A stretch of 64,000 nt of DNA from DASQFQ01 sp963811595 (GCA_963811595.1 CAWERW010000002.1:248001-312000), one strand, 5' to 3'; counted from the stretch's first letter, positions 40,456 to 49,417 are shown. Made by a program: numbers and translations. Notes: generated by a model not told the origin, from the letters alone.

Positions 40456-41880
40456 AACGGGGTCCGGGGGGCCGACCTCCTCGGGCTCGATGTCGTCACG
40501 CAGGCCCTTGTAGGACGGCTGGCGCAGCGTCTTGGCGTTCGTGACCTCCGAGTAGTCGACCACGCACACGAGGCTCGGCTCGACGAAGCGCGTCTCACGC
40601 GGCGGCTGCCGCCCGGAGAACGGGCTCTCGTCCTGCGCGCGCTCGTCGAGCAGGCCGCCGATGCGCGCCAGCTCGGCCTGCGTGAAGCCGGTCCCCACGC
40701 GGCCGGCGTAGCGCAGCTCGCCGTCCTCGTAGAAGCCGACCACGAGCGCGCCGAGGCGCCCGGCGCGCCCGCCGTCGCCGGGCAGCCAGCCGCCGATCAC
40801 GGCGTCGGTGCGGCGGATGTTCTTGACCTTGACCCAGCCCTGCGCGCGCCGCCCGGGCGTGTACGGGCAGTCGAGCCGCTTGGCGATGATGCCCTCGAGT
40901 CCCTGCGCGCGCGACGCCTCGAGCAGACGCGCGCCGTCGCCGACGTGGTGGGCGGGCGTCTGCCAGGTGGGCCCGTTCAACCCGAGCTCGAGCAGCTGCG
41001 CCCGCCGCTCCTCGTAGGTCAGCTCCAGCAGCGAGTGACCGTCGAGGTAGAGCAGGTCGAAGACGATGTAGGCGACGGGGTCGGACTGCGAGAGCCGCCG
41101 CACCGCGTGCTCGGAGGTCAGGTGCATGCGGCCCTGCAGCTTCTGGAACGACGGCCGGCCGCCCTCGAACGCGACGACCTCCCCGTCGAGCACCGCCTCG
41201 CGCGCGCCCAGCGCCGGCCCGAGCGCCCGCAGCTCCGGGTAGCGCGGCGTGATGTCGTTGCCGTTGCGGCTCTCGAGCCGCAGGCGCCCGCCCTCGGCGT
41301 AGCCGATCGCGCGCACGCCGTCCCACTTGATCTCGAACGCCCAGTCGGACTCGTCGCGCGGCAGCGTCCCGGTGCGGGCGAGCATCGGCGCCACGTGCTC
41401 GGGCATCGGCTCGCGGTCCGGATCCTCGGGCGGATCCATGCGGTGGATCATCCAGTCGTCCCCGCGCGTGCGGAACAGGACGTAGCGCCCGTGCAGGCGC
41501 TCGCCGTGGAACGTGATCATCACCTCGTCCTCGCGGAACTTGTGCGTCTCGTAGGTCCCGCGATCCCAGATCTTCATCGTCCCTGCGCCGTACTGGCCGG
41601 CCGGGATGTCGCCCGAGAAGTCGATGTACTCGAGCGGGTGGTCCTCCGTGTGGACCGCGAGGTGGTTGCGCGCGGGATCGGGCGGGATCCCCTTGGGGAC
41701 GGCCCATGAGACGAGCACGCCGTCGCGCTCGAGGCGCAGGTCCCAGTGCAGGCGGCGTGCGTGATGCTCGTGCACGACGAAGCGCTCGCGGACGTCCTCG
41801 CTGCCCGCTTCGGCGCCGCCCGGCTCGGGCGTCGTCGCGAAGTCTCGCTTGGAGCGGTAGCGGTCGAGGCGGTCGCTCAC
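40453..41880 (-). CDS. ligD: LigD-type phosphoesterase-DNA ligase (NHEJ)
   Basis: 475 aa from GTG 41880; a TTG at 41931 would add 17 residues but collides with the opposite start. The N-terminal 3'-phosphoesterase domain (residues ~34-150) has RFVVHEHHARRLHWDLRLE, SWAVPKGIP and GQYGAG. The C-terminal ATP-dependent ligase has Lys185 in EIKWDGVR, then RNGNDIT, LDGEVV, EGIIAKR, WVKVKN and an OB-fold domain. It trims 3' ends and seals breaks held by Ku. Compared with mycobacterial LigD it lacks the polymerase domain, which is encoded separately at 31112. Confidence 0.95.
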   Translation of the reverse strand: MSDRLDRYRSKRDFATTPEPGGAEAGSEDVRERFVVHEHHARRLHWDLRLERDGVLVSWAVPKGIPPDPARNHLAVHTEDHPLEYIDFSGDIPAGQYGAGTMKIWDRGTYETHKFREDEVMITFHGERLHGRYVLFRTRGDDWMIHRMDPPEDPDREPMPEHVAPMLARTGTLPRDESDWAFEIKWDGVRAIGYAEGGRLRLESRNGNDITPRYPELRALGPALGAREAVLDGEVVAFEGGRPSFQKLQGRMHLTSEHAVRRLSQSDPVAYIVFDLLYLDGHSLLELTYEERRAQLLELGLNGPTWQTPAHHVGDGARLLEASRAQGLEGIIAKRLDCPYTPGRRAQGWVKVKNIRRTDAVIGGWLPGDGGRAGRLGALVVGFYEDGELRYAGRVGTGFTQAELARIGGLLDERAQDESPFSGRQPPRETRFVEPSLVCVVDYSEVTNAKTLRQPSYKGLRDDIEPEEVGPPDPV

Positions 41881-41890
41881 GACCGGAGAC

Positions 41891-41917
41891 GTTACGGGCG
41901 CTTCGCGCTTTGGGTAC
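41891..41917 (+). promoter_or_regulatory. SigB/SigF-type promoter of the first STAS-RsbW pair
   Basis: GTTAC (-35, GTTA 41891-41894), 17-bp spacer, GGGTACT (-10, GGGTAC 41912-41917), close to the GTTT-N14-17-GGGTAT consensus of SigB/SigF-group sigma factors. Start ATG at 41931 leaves a leader of only a few bases. The same GTTAC...GGGTACT pair occurs before the second RsbW gene at 52974. Confidence 0.65.
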
Positions 41918-41930
41918 TGTGCGTGCCGCA

Positions 41931-42299
41931 ATGGACGCCAACCCGATCGTCCTCGACGAGTCGGCCGACGATGTCGTCGTCGTAGTCGTAGAGGGAGAGC
42001 ACGACATCTACACGGCGCCCACGCTGCGCGAGCGCCTGGACGAGGCCCTCGAGCGCCGCGGAGGGGTCGTCGTCGACCTCACCGGCGCCACGTTCGTCGA
42101 TTCCTCCGTGCTCGGAGCGCTGCTCGACGCGCGGCGGCGTGCATTGGACGCCGATCAGGGGTATGTCGTCTGCGTGGGCGATCAGGTGGAACCCGGCGTG
42201 CAGCGGATCCTCGACATCACGGGGCTCGTCCCCGTGCTGCCCGTGGTCGGCGACCGCGCGCAGGCGATCGAGCACGCGCGCGCCGGAGTCCGCGGATGA
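41931..42299 (+). CDS. STAS-domain anti-anti-sigma factor (RsbV/SpoIIAA-like)
   Basis: 122 aa from ATG 41931. One STAS domain: VVVEGEHDIYTAPTLRERLDEAL, then DLTGATFVDSSVLGALLDARRRA, where the first Ser of the DSS is the usual phosphorylation site. In partner switching, the unphosphorylated form binds the anti-sigma kinase and frees sigma. The downstream kinase gene overlaps by ATGA, so the pair is made together. Expressed from a SigB-type promoter, which would give positive feedback. Confidence 0.93.
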   Translation: MDANPIVLDESADDVVVVVVEGEHDIYTAPTLRERLDEALERRGGVVVDLTGATFVDSSVLGALLDARRRALDADQGYVVCVGDQVEPGVQRILDITGLVPVLPVVGDRAQAIEHARAGVRG

Positions 42300-42784
42300 C
42301 CAGCACCGTTGCCGTCGTCCCCGAGGTGCGCCTGACGATGCCCGCGCGGGCCGAGGGCGTCGGCGTCGTGCGCCAGGCGCTGGCCGGCATGGCCGACGCG
42401 CTCGCGTTCAACGCGGCCGTCGTGGCGGACATGAAGATGGCCGTCACCGAGGCCTGCACGAACGTCGTCGTCCACGCCTACGAGGGCGAGGAGGGCACGC
42501 TCGAGGTCGAGATGCTCGCCGACGAGGCCGGCCTGACGATCGTGGTCCGCGACTGGGGCACCGGCATCAAGCCGCGCCCGCAGCGCCGCGAGGCGCCCGC
42601 CCTGGGCCTCGGCCTGCCGCTGATCGCCGCCCTCTCGGACTCCTTCGAGCTGCGCGGCTCGACGAGCCAGGGCGCCGAGGTGCGCATGACCTTCATCGCG
42701 GACCGCGCGGGCGACCCCGCGGACGCGAACCCGGTGACCGGCAGCGTCGGCGACGACGGCCGCTGGGATCCGACCGCCGACTAG
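42296..42784 (+). CDS. RsbW/SpoIIAB-like anti-sigma serine kinase
   Basis: 162 aa from ATG 42296. GHKL ATPase fold with the N-box MAVTEACTNVVVHAY, the G1 box VVRDWGTGI and the G2 box ALGLGLPLIAAL. All ATP-binding residues are intact. Expected to bind a sigma factor and to phosphorylate the STAS protein encoded upstream. The C-terminal ~20 residues (NPVTGSVGDDGRWDPTAD) are outside the fold. It converges with a sigma factor gene and shares a CTAG stop with it. Confidence 0.93.
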   Translation: MTSTVAVVPEVRLTMPARAEGVGVVRQALAGMADALAFNAAVVADMKMAVTEACTNVVVHAYEGEEGTLEVEMLADEAGLTIVVRDWGTGIKPRPQRREAPALGLGLPLIAALSDSFELRGSTSQGAEVRMTFIADRAGDPADANPVTGSVGDDGRWDPTAD

Positions 42785-43836
42785 GCGGCCTGGCGCAGCG
42801 CCTCGAGCTCGCGCATGCGGCCGAGGCGGCCGAGCGCGCGTGACTCGATCTGACGGACGCGCTCCGGCGTGATGCCGAGCTGGCGGCCGATCTCGCGCAG
42901 CGGCGTGGGGTCGCCGCCCGCGATGCCGTAGCGCATCTCGACGACCGTGCGCTCGCGGTCGGGCAGCTCGTGGAGCGCCCGCCGCAGCGTCTCCTCCGAC
43001 AGCGAGATGTGCACGAGGTCCTCGGGCGCCGCCTCGGAGCTCGGCAGCAGGTCGCCGAACGCGGCGTCCTCGCCCTCGCCCAGCGGCCGGTCGAGCGACG
43101 TCACGGTGCGCGCGGCGTCGCGCAGCGCGTGCAGCTCCGCGAGCGGGATCTGCGCCTCGGCCGCGACCTCGGCGTCCGTCGGCGGGCGGTCGAGCTTGGC
43201 GGACAGCGCGTTCTCGGCGCGCGCCACCTTGCGCTGGTTGCGCACGAGGTTGATCGGCAGCTTGATCGTGCGCGCCTTCGCGTCCATCCCGCGCTCGACG
43301 GCCTGGCGGATCCACCACGTCGCGTAGGTCGAGAAGCGGTAGCCGCGGCGCCAGTCGAACTTCTCGACGGCGCGGATCAGCCCGAGGATGCCCTCCTGGA
43401 TGAGGTCGAGCAGCGTCAGCTCGGAGCCCTGGTACTTCTTGGCGATCGAGACGACGAGCCGCAGGTTCGCGTTGATCATGCGCTCCTTGGCGATCAGGTC
43501 CCCGCGCTCGATGCGGCGGGCGAGCTCGATCTCCTCGTCGGGCGTGAGCAGCCGGTGGCGGCCGATCTCGTTGAGGAACAGCTGCAGCGTGTCGGTCGTC
43601 GCGCTGGCGAGCGCCACGTCGTCGACGGGCGCCGGCTCGGCATCGCGGCCGCAGTCGTCGCGCAGGTCGATGCCGCGGCCCTTGAGCTGCTCGTAGAGGT
43701 CGCCGACGTCGTCGTCCTCGAGCTCGAGCGCCTGGGCCAGCTCGTCGACCTCGGAGAGGGCGATGCACCCGTGCTGCTCGCCGCGGTCGAACAACGCTGC
43801 GATCGGGCCGTTCGTGGCGTCGTTGATCACGCGCAT
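42781..43836 (-). CDS. Sigma-70 family factor, RpoD/group 2-like
   Basis: 351 aa from ATG 43836. After an acidic N-terminal ~75 residues, region 1.2 begins at TDTLQLFLNEIGRHRLL. Region 2 contains LLDLIQEGILGLIRAVEKFDW and FSTYATWWIRQAVERG, and region 4 ends with the helix-turn-helix LREIGRQLGITPERVRQIESRAL. This resembles primary/HrdB-type sigma factors but lacks a long region 1.1, so a group 2 alternative factor is likely. It is convergent with a STAS-RsbW pair, though RsbW proteins normally bind SigB/F-type sigmas rather than this class. Confidence 0.93.
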   Translation of the reverse strand: MRVINDATNGPIAALFDRGEQHGCIALSEVDELAQALELEDDDVGDLYEQLKGRGIDLRDDCGRDAEPAPVDDVALASATTDTLQLFLNEIGRHRLLTPDEEIELARRIERGDLIAKERMINANLRLVVSIAKKYQGSELTLLDLIQEGILGLIRAVEKFDWRRGYRFSTYATWWIRQAVERGMDAKARTIKLPINLVRNQRKVARAENALSAKLDRPPTDAEVAAEAQIPLAELHALRDAARTVTSLDRPLGEGEDAAFGDLLPSSEAAPEDLVHISLSEETLRRALHELPDRERTVVEMRYGIAGGDPTPLREIGRQLGITPERVRQIESRALGRLGRMRELEALRQAA

Positions 43837-43869
43837 ATACCTCTTTGGTCACCGCTACGGAATCCGCCT

Positions 43870-43892
43870 AAACGCTGGAGCCGCAAGCGTTT
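43870..43892. promoter_or_regulatory. Inverted repeat in the divergent sigma/membrane-protein region
   Basis: Perfect 7-bp arms AAACGCT (43870-43876) / AGCGTTT (43886-43892) with a 9-nt centre, between the sigma factor start (43836) and the membrane protein start (43958). The right arm overlaps GTTT of a possible SigB-type promoter for the plus-strand gene (GTTT 43889-43892, 16 bp, GGGGAT 43909-43914). An operator controlling both genes is plausible. Confidence 0.45.
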
Positions 43893-43957
43893 GCGTGCGT
43901 GAGGCGGCGGGGATCCATCCATCACAGGGACCAGAGATGAGAGATCGGGAGGCACCG

Positions 43958-44638
43958 GTGTTCGACCGCTTCAAGAACCGCAGTGGCAGCGCCAATGGCG
44001 GCAGCGCGGCGACGATCGAGGACGACCGCGCGACCGAAGACCGGACCGCCGTGCGAGCGCCGGCCGCCGCGACCGGCGAGACCCGGACGACGATGCACGA
44101 GGTGCGCTCGCGCCAGCGCGAGGAGTACGGCGGGATCAACTGGGGCGCGGCCTTCTTCGGCTGGCTCGTCGCCGTCGGCGTCGCGGTGCTCCTGACCGGC
44201 CTGCTGGCCGCTGCCGGCGCTGCCATCGGCCTCACCGAGACGACCTCCGACGCCGCCGACTCCGCGTCGCCAGAGACGCTCTCGCTGGCGGGCGCGATCG
44301 CGCTGCTCGCCGTGCTCGCGGTCGCCTACTACTGCGGCGGCTACGTCGCCGGGCGGATGTCGCGCTTCGACGGCGCGCGCCAGGGCATCGGCACGTGGCT
44401 GATCGGCCTGCTGATCACGCTCGCGCTGGCCGTCCTTGCGGTCGCGGCCGGCTCCGAGTACAACGTCGTCGAGCGAGCCAACCTGCCGCGCCTGCCGGTC
44501 GGGCCGGAGACGCTGACGACCGGCGGCATCGTGGCCAGCCTCGCGATCCTCGCCGGCACCCTCCTGTTCGCGGCGCTCGGCGGCGTCGCGGGAGCGCGCT
44601 ACCACCACAAGGTGGATCGCGCCGGATTTGTCGAGTAG
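43958..44638 (+). CDS. Four-helix membrane protein of unknown function
   Basis: 226 aa from GTG 43958, chosen for GGGAGG 5 nt upstream; ATG 43937 would add seven residues. The first ~65 residues are charged and disordered. Then REEYGGINWGAAFFGWLVAVG leads into helix 1, followed by three further hydrophobic segments at about 110-130, 145-165 and 190-212. The glycine-zipper-like helices resemble small actinobacterial stress membrane proteins of the TIGR04086/DUF style, which is a weak comparison. Context is the stress-sigma cluster. Confidence 0.75.
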   Translation: MFDRFKNRSGSANGGSAATIEDDRATEDRTAVRAPAAATGETRTTMHEVRSRQREEYGGINWGAAFFGWLVAVGVAVLLTGLLAAAGAAIGLTETTSDAADSASPETLSLAGAIALLAVLAVAYYCGGYVAGRMSRFDGARQGIGTWLIGLLITLALAVLAVAAGSEYNVVERANLPRLPVGPETLTTGGIVASLAILAGTLLFAALGGVAGARYHHKVDRAGFVE

Positions 44639-44682
44639 GCCTCGTCTGCGACGGGGCGGGTTAGGGTAAACGCGCCTTAGCA

Positions 44683-45513
44683 ATGAAAACCATCTCAGCA
44701 GATGCCGTGCGCCTCCTCGAAGAGGACCCGGATCTCGCCGGTCTGATGAGCGGCCCGCGCCGCGCGGAAGCCGAGCGAGAGCTCGTCGTGCGCGTGCACC
44801 GCCTCGGCGTCGGGGTGTGGGACGTCTCCCGGCTCGAGGGCGCGGGCGCCGACCACGTCGGCCTGCTGCTCCTGGAGGGCGTCGTCGCGCGCGAGGTGAT
44901 CGTCGCCGACCACGTGAGCGCCGAGCTGCTCGGCCCCGGCGACCTCCTGCGGCCGTGGCAGACGCCGAGCAGCAGCCTGCTGCCCGTCGACGTGCTGTGG
45001 TCGGTGCTGTCCCCGTCCGCGTTCGCCGTGCTCGACCGCCGCTTCGCCGCCGAGCTCGCGCGCTGGCCCGAGGTGACCGCCGCGCTGTTCGACCGCCTCA
45101 GCGAGCGCTCGCTGCGGCTCGCCACGACGCAGGCGATCTCCCAGCTCACGCGTGTCGACCGGCGCCTGAAGGCTCTGCTGTGGCACCTCGCCGAGCGCTG
45201 GGGCCGCGTCTCCGGCGACGGCGTGATCGTGCCGCTGGCGCTGACCCACCGCATCCTCGGCCAGCTCGTCGGCGCGCGCCGCCCGACGGTCTCGACCGCG
45301 CTCGGCGAGCTCGCGGAGCGCGGCGAGCTCACGCGCCGCGTCGACGGCTCGTGGGTGCTGCGCGGCAGCCCGCCCGACGCGTCGGCGCTCGGCCGCCGGC
45401 GCGCGCTCGCCGGCCGCCCCGGCGACCTGATGCGCCCGATGCGCCGCTTCGAGCCCGAGCAGGACGACGAGGCCTTCCCGCAGGGCCTCGCCCCGGTCGT
45501 CCGCGCCGACTAG
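44683..45513 (+). CDS. Crp/Fnr-family transcriptional regulator
   Basis: 276 aa from ATG 44683. An N-terminal cyclic-nucleotide-binding-like beta-roll (HVGLLLLEGVVAREVIV ... ELLGPGDLLRPW) is joined by a long helix to a Crp-type winged helix (LTHRILGQLVGARRPTVSTALGELAERG). The phosphate-binding cassette RxS of cAMP binders is not evident, and there is no Cys cluster for Fe-S. The effector is therefore unknown. A weak GTCT-N16-GGGTAA (44644-44669) lies upstream. It shares its CTAG stop with the convergent epimerase gene. Confidence 0.88.
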   Translation: MKTISADAVRLLEEDPDLAGLMSGPRRAEAERELVVRVHRLGVGVWDVSRLEGAGADHVGLLLLEGVVAREVIVADHVSAELLGPGDLLRPWQTPSSSLLPVDVLWSVLSPSAFAVLDRRFAAELARWPEVTAALFDRLSERSLRLATTQAISQLTRVDRRLKALLWHLAERWGRVSGDGVIVPLALTHRILGQLVGARRPTVSTALGELAERGELTRRVDGSWVLRGSPPDASALGRRRALAGRPGDLMRPMRRFEPEQDDEAFPQGLAPVVRAD

Positions 45514-46565
45514 AACGAGCGGCGCCCGACGCCGCTCAGGATCTCGCGTACCCGCGCGGGCCCGCTCGAGCGCGGGTCGAGCGGCGGCGTCGGCGTGCCG
45601 GCCCCGTCGCGTATCCCCGCCAGCAGCTCGAGCAGCGCGTCGCCGGCGCTGTGGCGCGGCGTCCAGCCGAGCTCCTCGCGTGCGCGCGTGACGTCCATCA
45701 GCGGCACACCGATGCCCATGTCGAGCCAGCCCGGCGGGGTCGGCTGCAGGCGCAGGCGCCAGCTCGCGCTTGCGAGCGCGCGCACGAGGCCGGTGTGCAG
45801 CCGCAGCGGGCGGGCGCCGAGCAGCCGGCACAGCTCGGGGACGTCGAGCACGGGCTCGGCGGCGACGTTGTAGGCGCCGCGCGCCATGGGGTCGAGCGCG
45901 GCCAGCCGGTAGGCGTCCGCGACGTCGTCGGCGTGGACGGCCTGGAAGGCCAGGCCCGGGAGGTCGGGCACGATCGGGATCAGGCGCGGATCCACGAGCG
46001 GCGAGGGCAGGAACGGGCCGGCGAACAGCCGCCGGATCCCGGTCGCGGCGCCGCGCTGGAAGATCAGCCCCGGGCGCAGGCGGACCACCCGCAGCGGCGC
46101 GCCGGCGGCCTCGATCGCGTCGAGCGCGCGCTCGGCGGCGGCCTTGTGGCGCGAGTAGAACGAGCTCTGGATGCCCTCGGTCGGCCACGACTCGTCGACC
46201 CGGCGATCCTTCGGCCCGGGCGAGTACGCGCCGATCGACGACGCGTGCACGAGTGCGCCGGCGCCGGCCGCGACGGCGGCGTCGAACACGCGCCGCGTCC
46301 CCGCGACGTTCGTGCGCTCGAGCGCCGCCGCGTCGCGCGACGGCTGGATCAGCCAGGCGAGGTGGATCACCGCGTCGGCCCCCTCGAACAGCGGCTCGAG
46401 CGGGTCGGCGGCGACGTCCGCCGCGACGTGGCGCGTCTTCGGCGGGGACTCCGCGGGCCGCCGGCGCGCGATCGCGACGATCTCCCGGACGCGCTCGTCG
46501 CGCTCCAGCGCGGCGACCACGCGGGTGCCGACGTTGCCCGTGGCGCCGGTGACGACGATCCTCAT
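45510..46565 (-). CDS. NAD-dependent epimerase/dehydratase family protein (extended SDR)
   Basis: 351 aa from ATG 46565. NAD-binding VTGATGNVGTRVVAAL, acidic AADVAADPL, catalytic Ser in VHASSIGAYSP and YSRHK (the YxxxK motif). C-terminal substrate domain includes LGWTPRHSAGDALLELL. Typical of nucleotide-sugar epimerases or related NAD-dependent sugar/lipid-modifying enzymes. It is divergent from the ferritin-like gene. Substrate unknown. Confidence 0.9.
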   Translation of the reverse strand: MRIVVTGATGNVGTRVVAALERDERVREIVAIARRRPAESPPKTRHVAADVAADPLEPLFEGADAVIHLAWLIQPSRDAAALERTNVAGTRRVFDAAVAAGAGALVHASSIGAYSPGPKDRRVDESWPTEGIQSSFYSRHKAAAERALDAIEAAGAPLRVVRLRPGLIFQRGAATGIRRLFAGPFLPSPLVDPRLIPIVPDLPGLAFQAVHADDVADAYRLAALDPMARGAYNVAAEPVLDVPELCRLLGARPLRLHTGLVRALASASWRLRLQPTPPGWLDMGIGVPLMDVTRAREELGWTPRHSAGDALLELLAGIRDGAGTPTPPLDPRSSGPARVREILSGVGRRSF

Positions 46566-46634
46566 GGCACCGGCCTGCCCGCGCGTGGATGGGGTAGAAA
46601 CACCGTGGACTTCGAAAATCAGGAGGCAATGATC

Positions 46635-47147
46635 ATGGCTACCCACACCACGACCACCGCCGGCATCCTCTCGGAAGGCAAGACGGCCGAGCGCGAGGAG
46701 CTGCTCGAGCTGCTCAAGAAGGCGTACTGGATGGAGATCGAGACGGTGATGAGCTACATCGCCAACTCGGTCAACCCGGACGGCGTCCGCGCCCAGGAGA
46801 TCATCGAGTCGCTCGAGCAGGACATCGAGGAGGAGCTCGGGCACGCGAAGCAGTTCGCCGCCCGCATCAAGGAGCTCTACGGCGTCGTCCCCGGCTCCTC
46901 GGAATTCCAGGCCGAGCAGACCTACCTGCAGCCGCCCGAGCACCAGACCGACATCGTCCACGTCATCAAGGGCGTGATCGAGGCCGAGACCGGCGCCATC
47001 GAGCACTACAACCGCGTGATCGAGTTCACCGACGGGCTCGACTTCGTCACGCAGGACATGGTCATCGCGATCCTCCGCGACGAGGAGGGGCACCGCCGCC
47101 TGTTCGAGGGCTACCTGCGCGAGTACGAGGCGGAAGGGCTCGCCTAG
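46635..47147 (+). CDS. Ferritin-like diiron protein (bacterioferritin/Dps-like)
   Basis: 170 aa from ATG 46635, 8 nt after AGGAGG; an ATG at 46629 is too close to that site. A four-helix bundle with the diiron ligands E...ExxH repeated: KKAYWMEIETVMSYIANS, EEELGHAKQFAARI, VIEAETGAIEHYNRVI and ILRDEEGHRRLFEGYL. Expected to oxidise and store iron or protect from peroxide. Located among stress-regulator genes. A GGGTAG at 46592-46597 resembles a SigB -10, but no -35 is seen. Confidence 0.9.
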   Translation: MATHTTTTAGILSEGKTAEREELLELLKKAYWMEIETVMSYIANSVNPDGVRAQEIIESLEQDIEEELGHAKQFAARIKELYGVVPGSSEFQAEQTYLQPPEHQTDIVHVIKGVIEAETGAIEHYNRVIEFTDGLDFVTQDMVIAILRDEEGHRRLFEGYLREYEAEGLA

Positions 47148-47178
47148 TCCGGCCCCCGGCGGGTCTAGACTGCCGCGG

Positions 47179-49251
47179 GTGAGGGGGAAGTCCGCGCCCG
47201 CGAGGAGCGCGTCGCAGATTCGCTGGCCCGGCCCGTTGCTCGACGGGCTGCCGGCCGCGGTCGTCATCGTCGAGCCCGGGAGCGGCCGCGTGCTCGCGGC
47301 CAACCGGGCCGCGACCGAGCTCGCCGGCGAGGATCCCGTCGGCGGCCACGCCTCGGCGTGGCTGCCGGCCGAAGGCTGCCGCGACTCGGAGGGGCGCCCG
47401 CTCGCCGAGGACCAGCTGCCGGCCGTGCGCGCCGCGCGCGGCGAGCGGCTGCGCGGGACGCTCGTGACCTGCGACACGCCGCGCGGCGCACGGACGCTGC
47501 GCGTCTCCGCCGAGACCGTCGACGCGCCGGGCGGGTCGCCGGTGTCGCTCGTGAGCTGCGAGGACGTCACCGAGCTGCGCGCGGCTCAGCTCGGAGAGCG
47601 GCTGGTCGCCGAGGACCTGCGCGCGATCCTCGAGGGCGTCGCCGACGCCATCACCGCCCAGGGCCTCGACGGCTCGCTCGTCTACGCCAACGACGCCGCC
47701 GTGCGGGTGCTCGGCTTCGAGTCCGCCGAGGCGCTGCTGCAGGCGCCGCTGATGGAGATCATGGCCCGCTGGGAGCTGCTGACGCCCGCCGGCGAGCCGC
47801 TCGACCTCGGCAGCCTCCCCGGCCGCCAGGCGCTGATGGGCCACGAGCCCGCGCCGATGCTCGTGCAGTTCCGCGAGCGCGGCGGCAGCGAGACGCGCTG
47901 GTCGCGCGTCAAGGCGCGGCCCGTGCGCGACGAGAGCGGCACCGTGCGGCTCGCGATCAACGTGATCGAGGACGTCACCGAGCTCAAGCAGGTCGAGCAG
48001 TCGCAGCGCTTCCTCGCCGAGGCGAGCCGCGTGCTCGCCCACTCGCTCGACTACGAGAGCACGCTGACCGCGATCGCCCGGCTCGCGGTGCCCGGCGTGG
48101 CGGACTGGTGCGCGGTCGATCTCGCCGTCGAGCGCGGCGACCTCCAGCGGGTGGCGGTCGAGCACGTCGACCGCGACAAGGTCGTGATGGCCAGCGAGCT
48201 CGCGGAGCGCTACCCCGCCGACCCGCGCTCCGACCGCGGCGTCTACGAGGTGCTGCGCACGGGCGAGTCGCAGCTGTGGCCCGAGATCCCGGAGGCGCTG
48301 CTCGTGCAGGCCGCGCAGGACGCGGAGCACCTCCGGATGATCCGGGCGCTCGGGATGTCCTCGGCGATGGTCGTGGCGATGAAGGTCCGCGACCGCGTGC
48401 TGGGCGCGATCACGTTCGTCAGCGCGGAGTCCGGGCGCCGCTTCCACGAAGGCGACCTGCGGCTGGCCGAGGATCTCGCGCTGCGGGCGGCGACCGCCGT
48501 CGAGAACGCGCGCCTGTACCGCGCCCGCTCGGCGATCGCCCAGACGCTGCAGGCCTCGCTGCTGCCGCCGGTGCTGCCCGACGTGCCGGGCGTCGAGGCG
48601 GGCGCGGTCTACCAGGCCGCCGGCGAGGACCACGAGGTCGGCGGCGACTTCTACGACCTCTTCGCGACCACCGAGGACCACTGGTTCGCGGTCATCGGCG
48701 ACGTCTGCGGGAAGGGCGCGGAAGCGGCCGCGGTGACGGCGCTCGCGCGCTACACGATCCGCGCCGCGGCGGCGCGGAGCCACTCCCCGGCCACGATCCT
48801 CGGGTGGGTCAACGAGGCGATGCTGAGCGAGGGCTCGACGCGCTTCTGCACGATCGCCCTGGCCCACCTCGACCGCTCGAACGGCGGCACGCGGCTATCG
48901 GTGGCGGTCGGCGGCCACCCGGCGCCGCTCGTGATGCGCGCCGGCGGCGCCATCGAGGAGTTCGGCCCCGAGGGCACGCTGCTCGGCCTGGTCGACGACC
49001 CGAAGCTGAGCGACACCTCGACCGAGCTCGGCCCCGGCGACGCGATCCTGCTCTACACCGACGGCGTCACCGAGGCGTCGGCGCCGGAGCGCGTGTGGAC
49101 GCCCGAGGAGCTCGCCGAAGTGGCTCAGGGCGCCGCGGGCGAGAGCGCGCAGGCGCTCGTCGACCACGTCGCGCACGCGGCCCTCTCAGCGCTGCCGGGG
49201 CCGCCGCGCGACGACGTGGCGATGCTGGCGTTGCGGCTCGCGCCAGCCTAG
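47179..49251 (+). CDS. PAS-PAS-GAF SpoIIE-type serine phosphatase (RsbU-like)
   Basis: 690 aa from GTG 47179. Two PAS domains (residues ~20-130 and ~145-275), a GAF domain (~285-450) and a SpoIIE/PP2C domain with QTLQASLLPPVLPDVPG, EVGGDFYD (~486), GDVCGKGAE (~507), LLYTDGVTEA and RDDVAML. All metal ligands are present. There is no membrane segment, in contrast with its relative at 12007, so it is a cytosolic sensor phosphatase. It probably dephosphorylates the STAS proteins of this cluster. Its stop shares CTAG with the small acidic gene opposite. Confidence 0.94.
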   Translation: MRGKSAPARSASQIRWPGPLLDGLPAAVVIVEPGSGRVLAANRAATELAGEDPVGGHASAWLPAEGCRDSEGRPLAEDQLPAVRAARGERLRGTLVTCDTPRGARTLRVSAETVDAPGGSPVSLVSCEDVTELRAAQLGERLVAEDLRAILEGVADAITAQGLDGSLVYANDAAVRVLGFESAEALLQAPLMEIMARWELLTPAGEPLDLGSLPGRQALMGHEPAPMLVQFRERGGSETRWSRVKARPVRDESGTVRLAINVIEDVTELKQVEQSQRFLAEASRVLAHSLDYESTLTAIARLAVPGVADWCAVDLAVERGDLQRVAVEHVDRDKVVMASELAERYPADPRSDRGVYEVLRTGESQLWPEIPEALLVQAAQDAEHLRMIRALGMSSAMVVAMKVRDRVLGAITFVSAESGRRFHEGDLRLAEDLALRAATAVENARLYRARSAIAQTLQASLLPPVLPDVPGVEAGAVYQAAGEDHEVGGDFYDLFATTEDHWFAVIGDVCGKGAEAAAVTALARYTIRAAAARSHSPATILGWVNEAMLSEGSTRFCTIALAHLDRSNGGTRLSVAVGGHPAPLVMRAGGAIEEFGPEGTLLGLVDDPKLSDTSTELGPGDAILLYTDGVTEASAPERVWTPEELAEVAQGAAGESAQALVDHVAHAALSALPGPPRDDVAMLALRLAPA

Positions 49252-49415
49252 CCCGCCGCGTCCGGGTTGCCGGTCGCGGTGCCGTCCTCGTTGTCGGGGG
49301 CGCGCTCGTCGCCGCCGCCCGAGGGGTCCTGCTCGGGATCGCGCGAGGGCGTGTCGTCGACGCCCTCGGGCTGCTCCTCGGGGTAGCCGGCCCCCGATTC
49401 TTCAGGGGTTTCCAT
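49248..49415 (-). CDS. Small acidic protein downstream of csbD
   Basis: 55 aa from ATG 49415, 2 bp after the CsbD stop. Composition is Asp/Glu/Pro/Gly-rich (METPEESGAGYPEEQPEG ... PDNEDGTATGNPDAAG) with no hydrophobic core, so it is disordered. Codons carry the usual G/C third positions, and the stop is the shared CTAG (49248-49251) with the phosphatase gene, both signs that it is a real gene. Probably co-transcribed with csbD as a stress protein. No family recognised. Confidence 0.65.
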   Translation of the reverse strand: METPEESGAGYPEEQPEGVDDTPSRDPEQDPSGGGDERAPDNEDGTATGNPDAAG

Positions 49416-49417
49416 GC

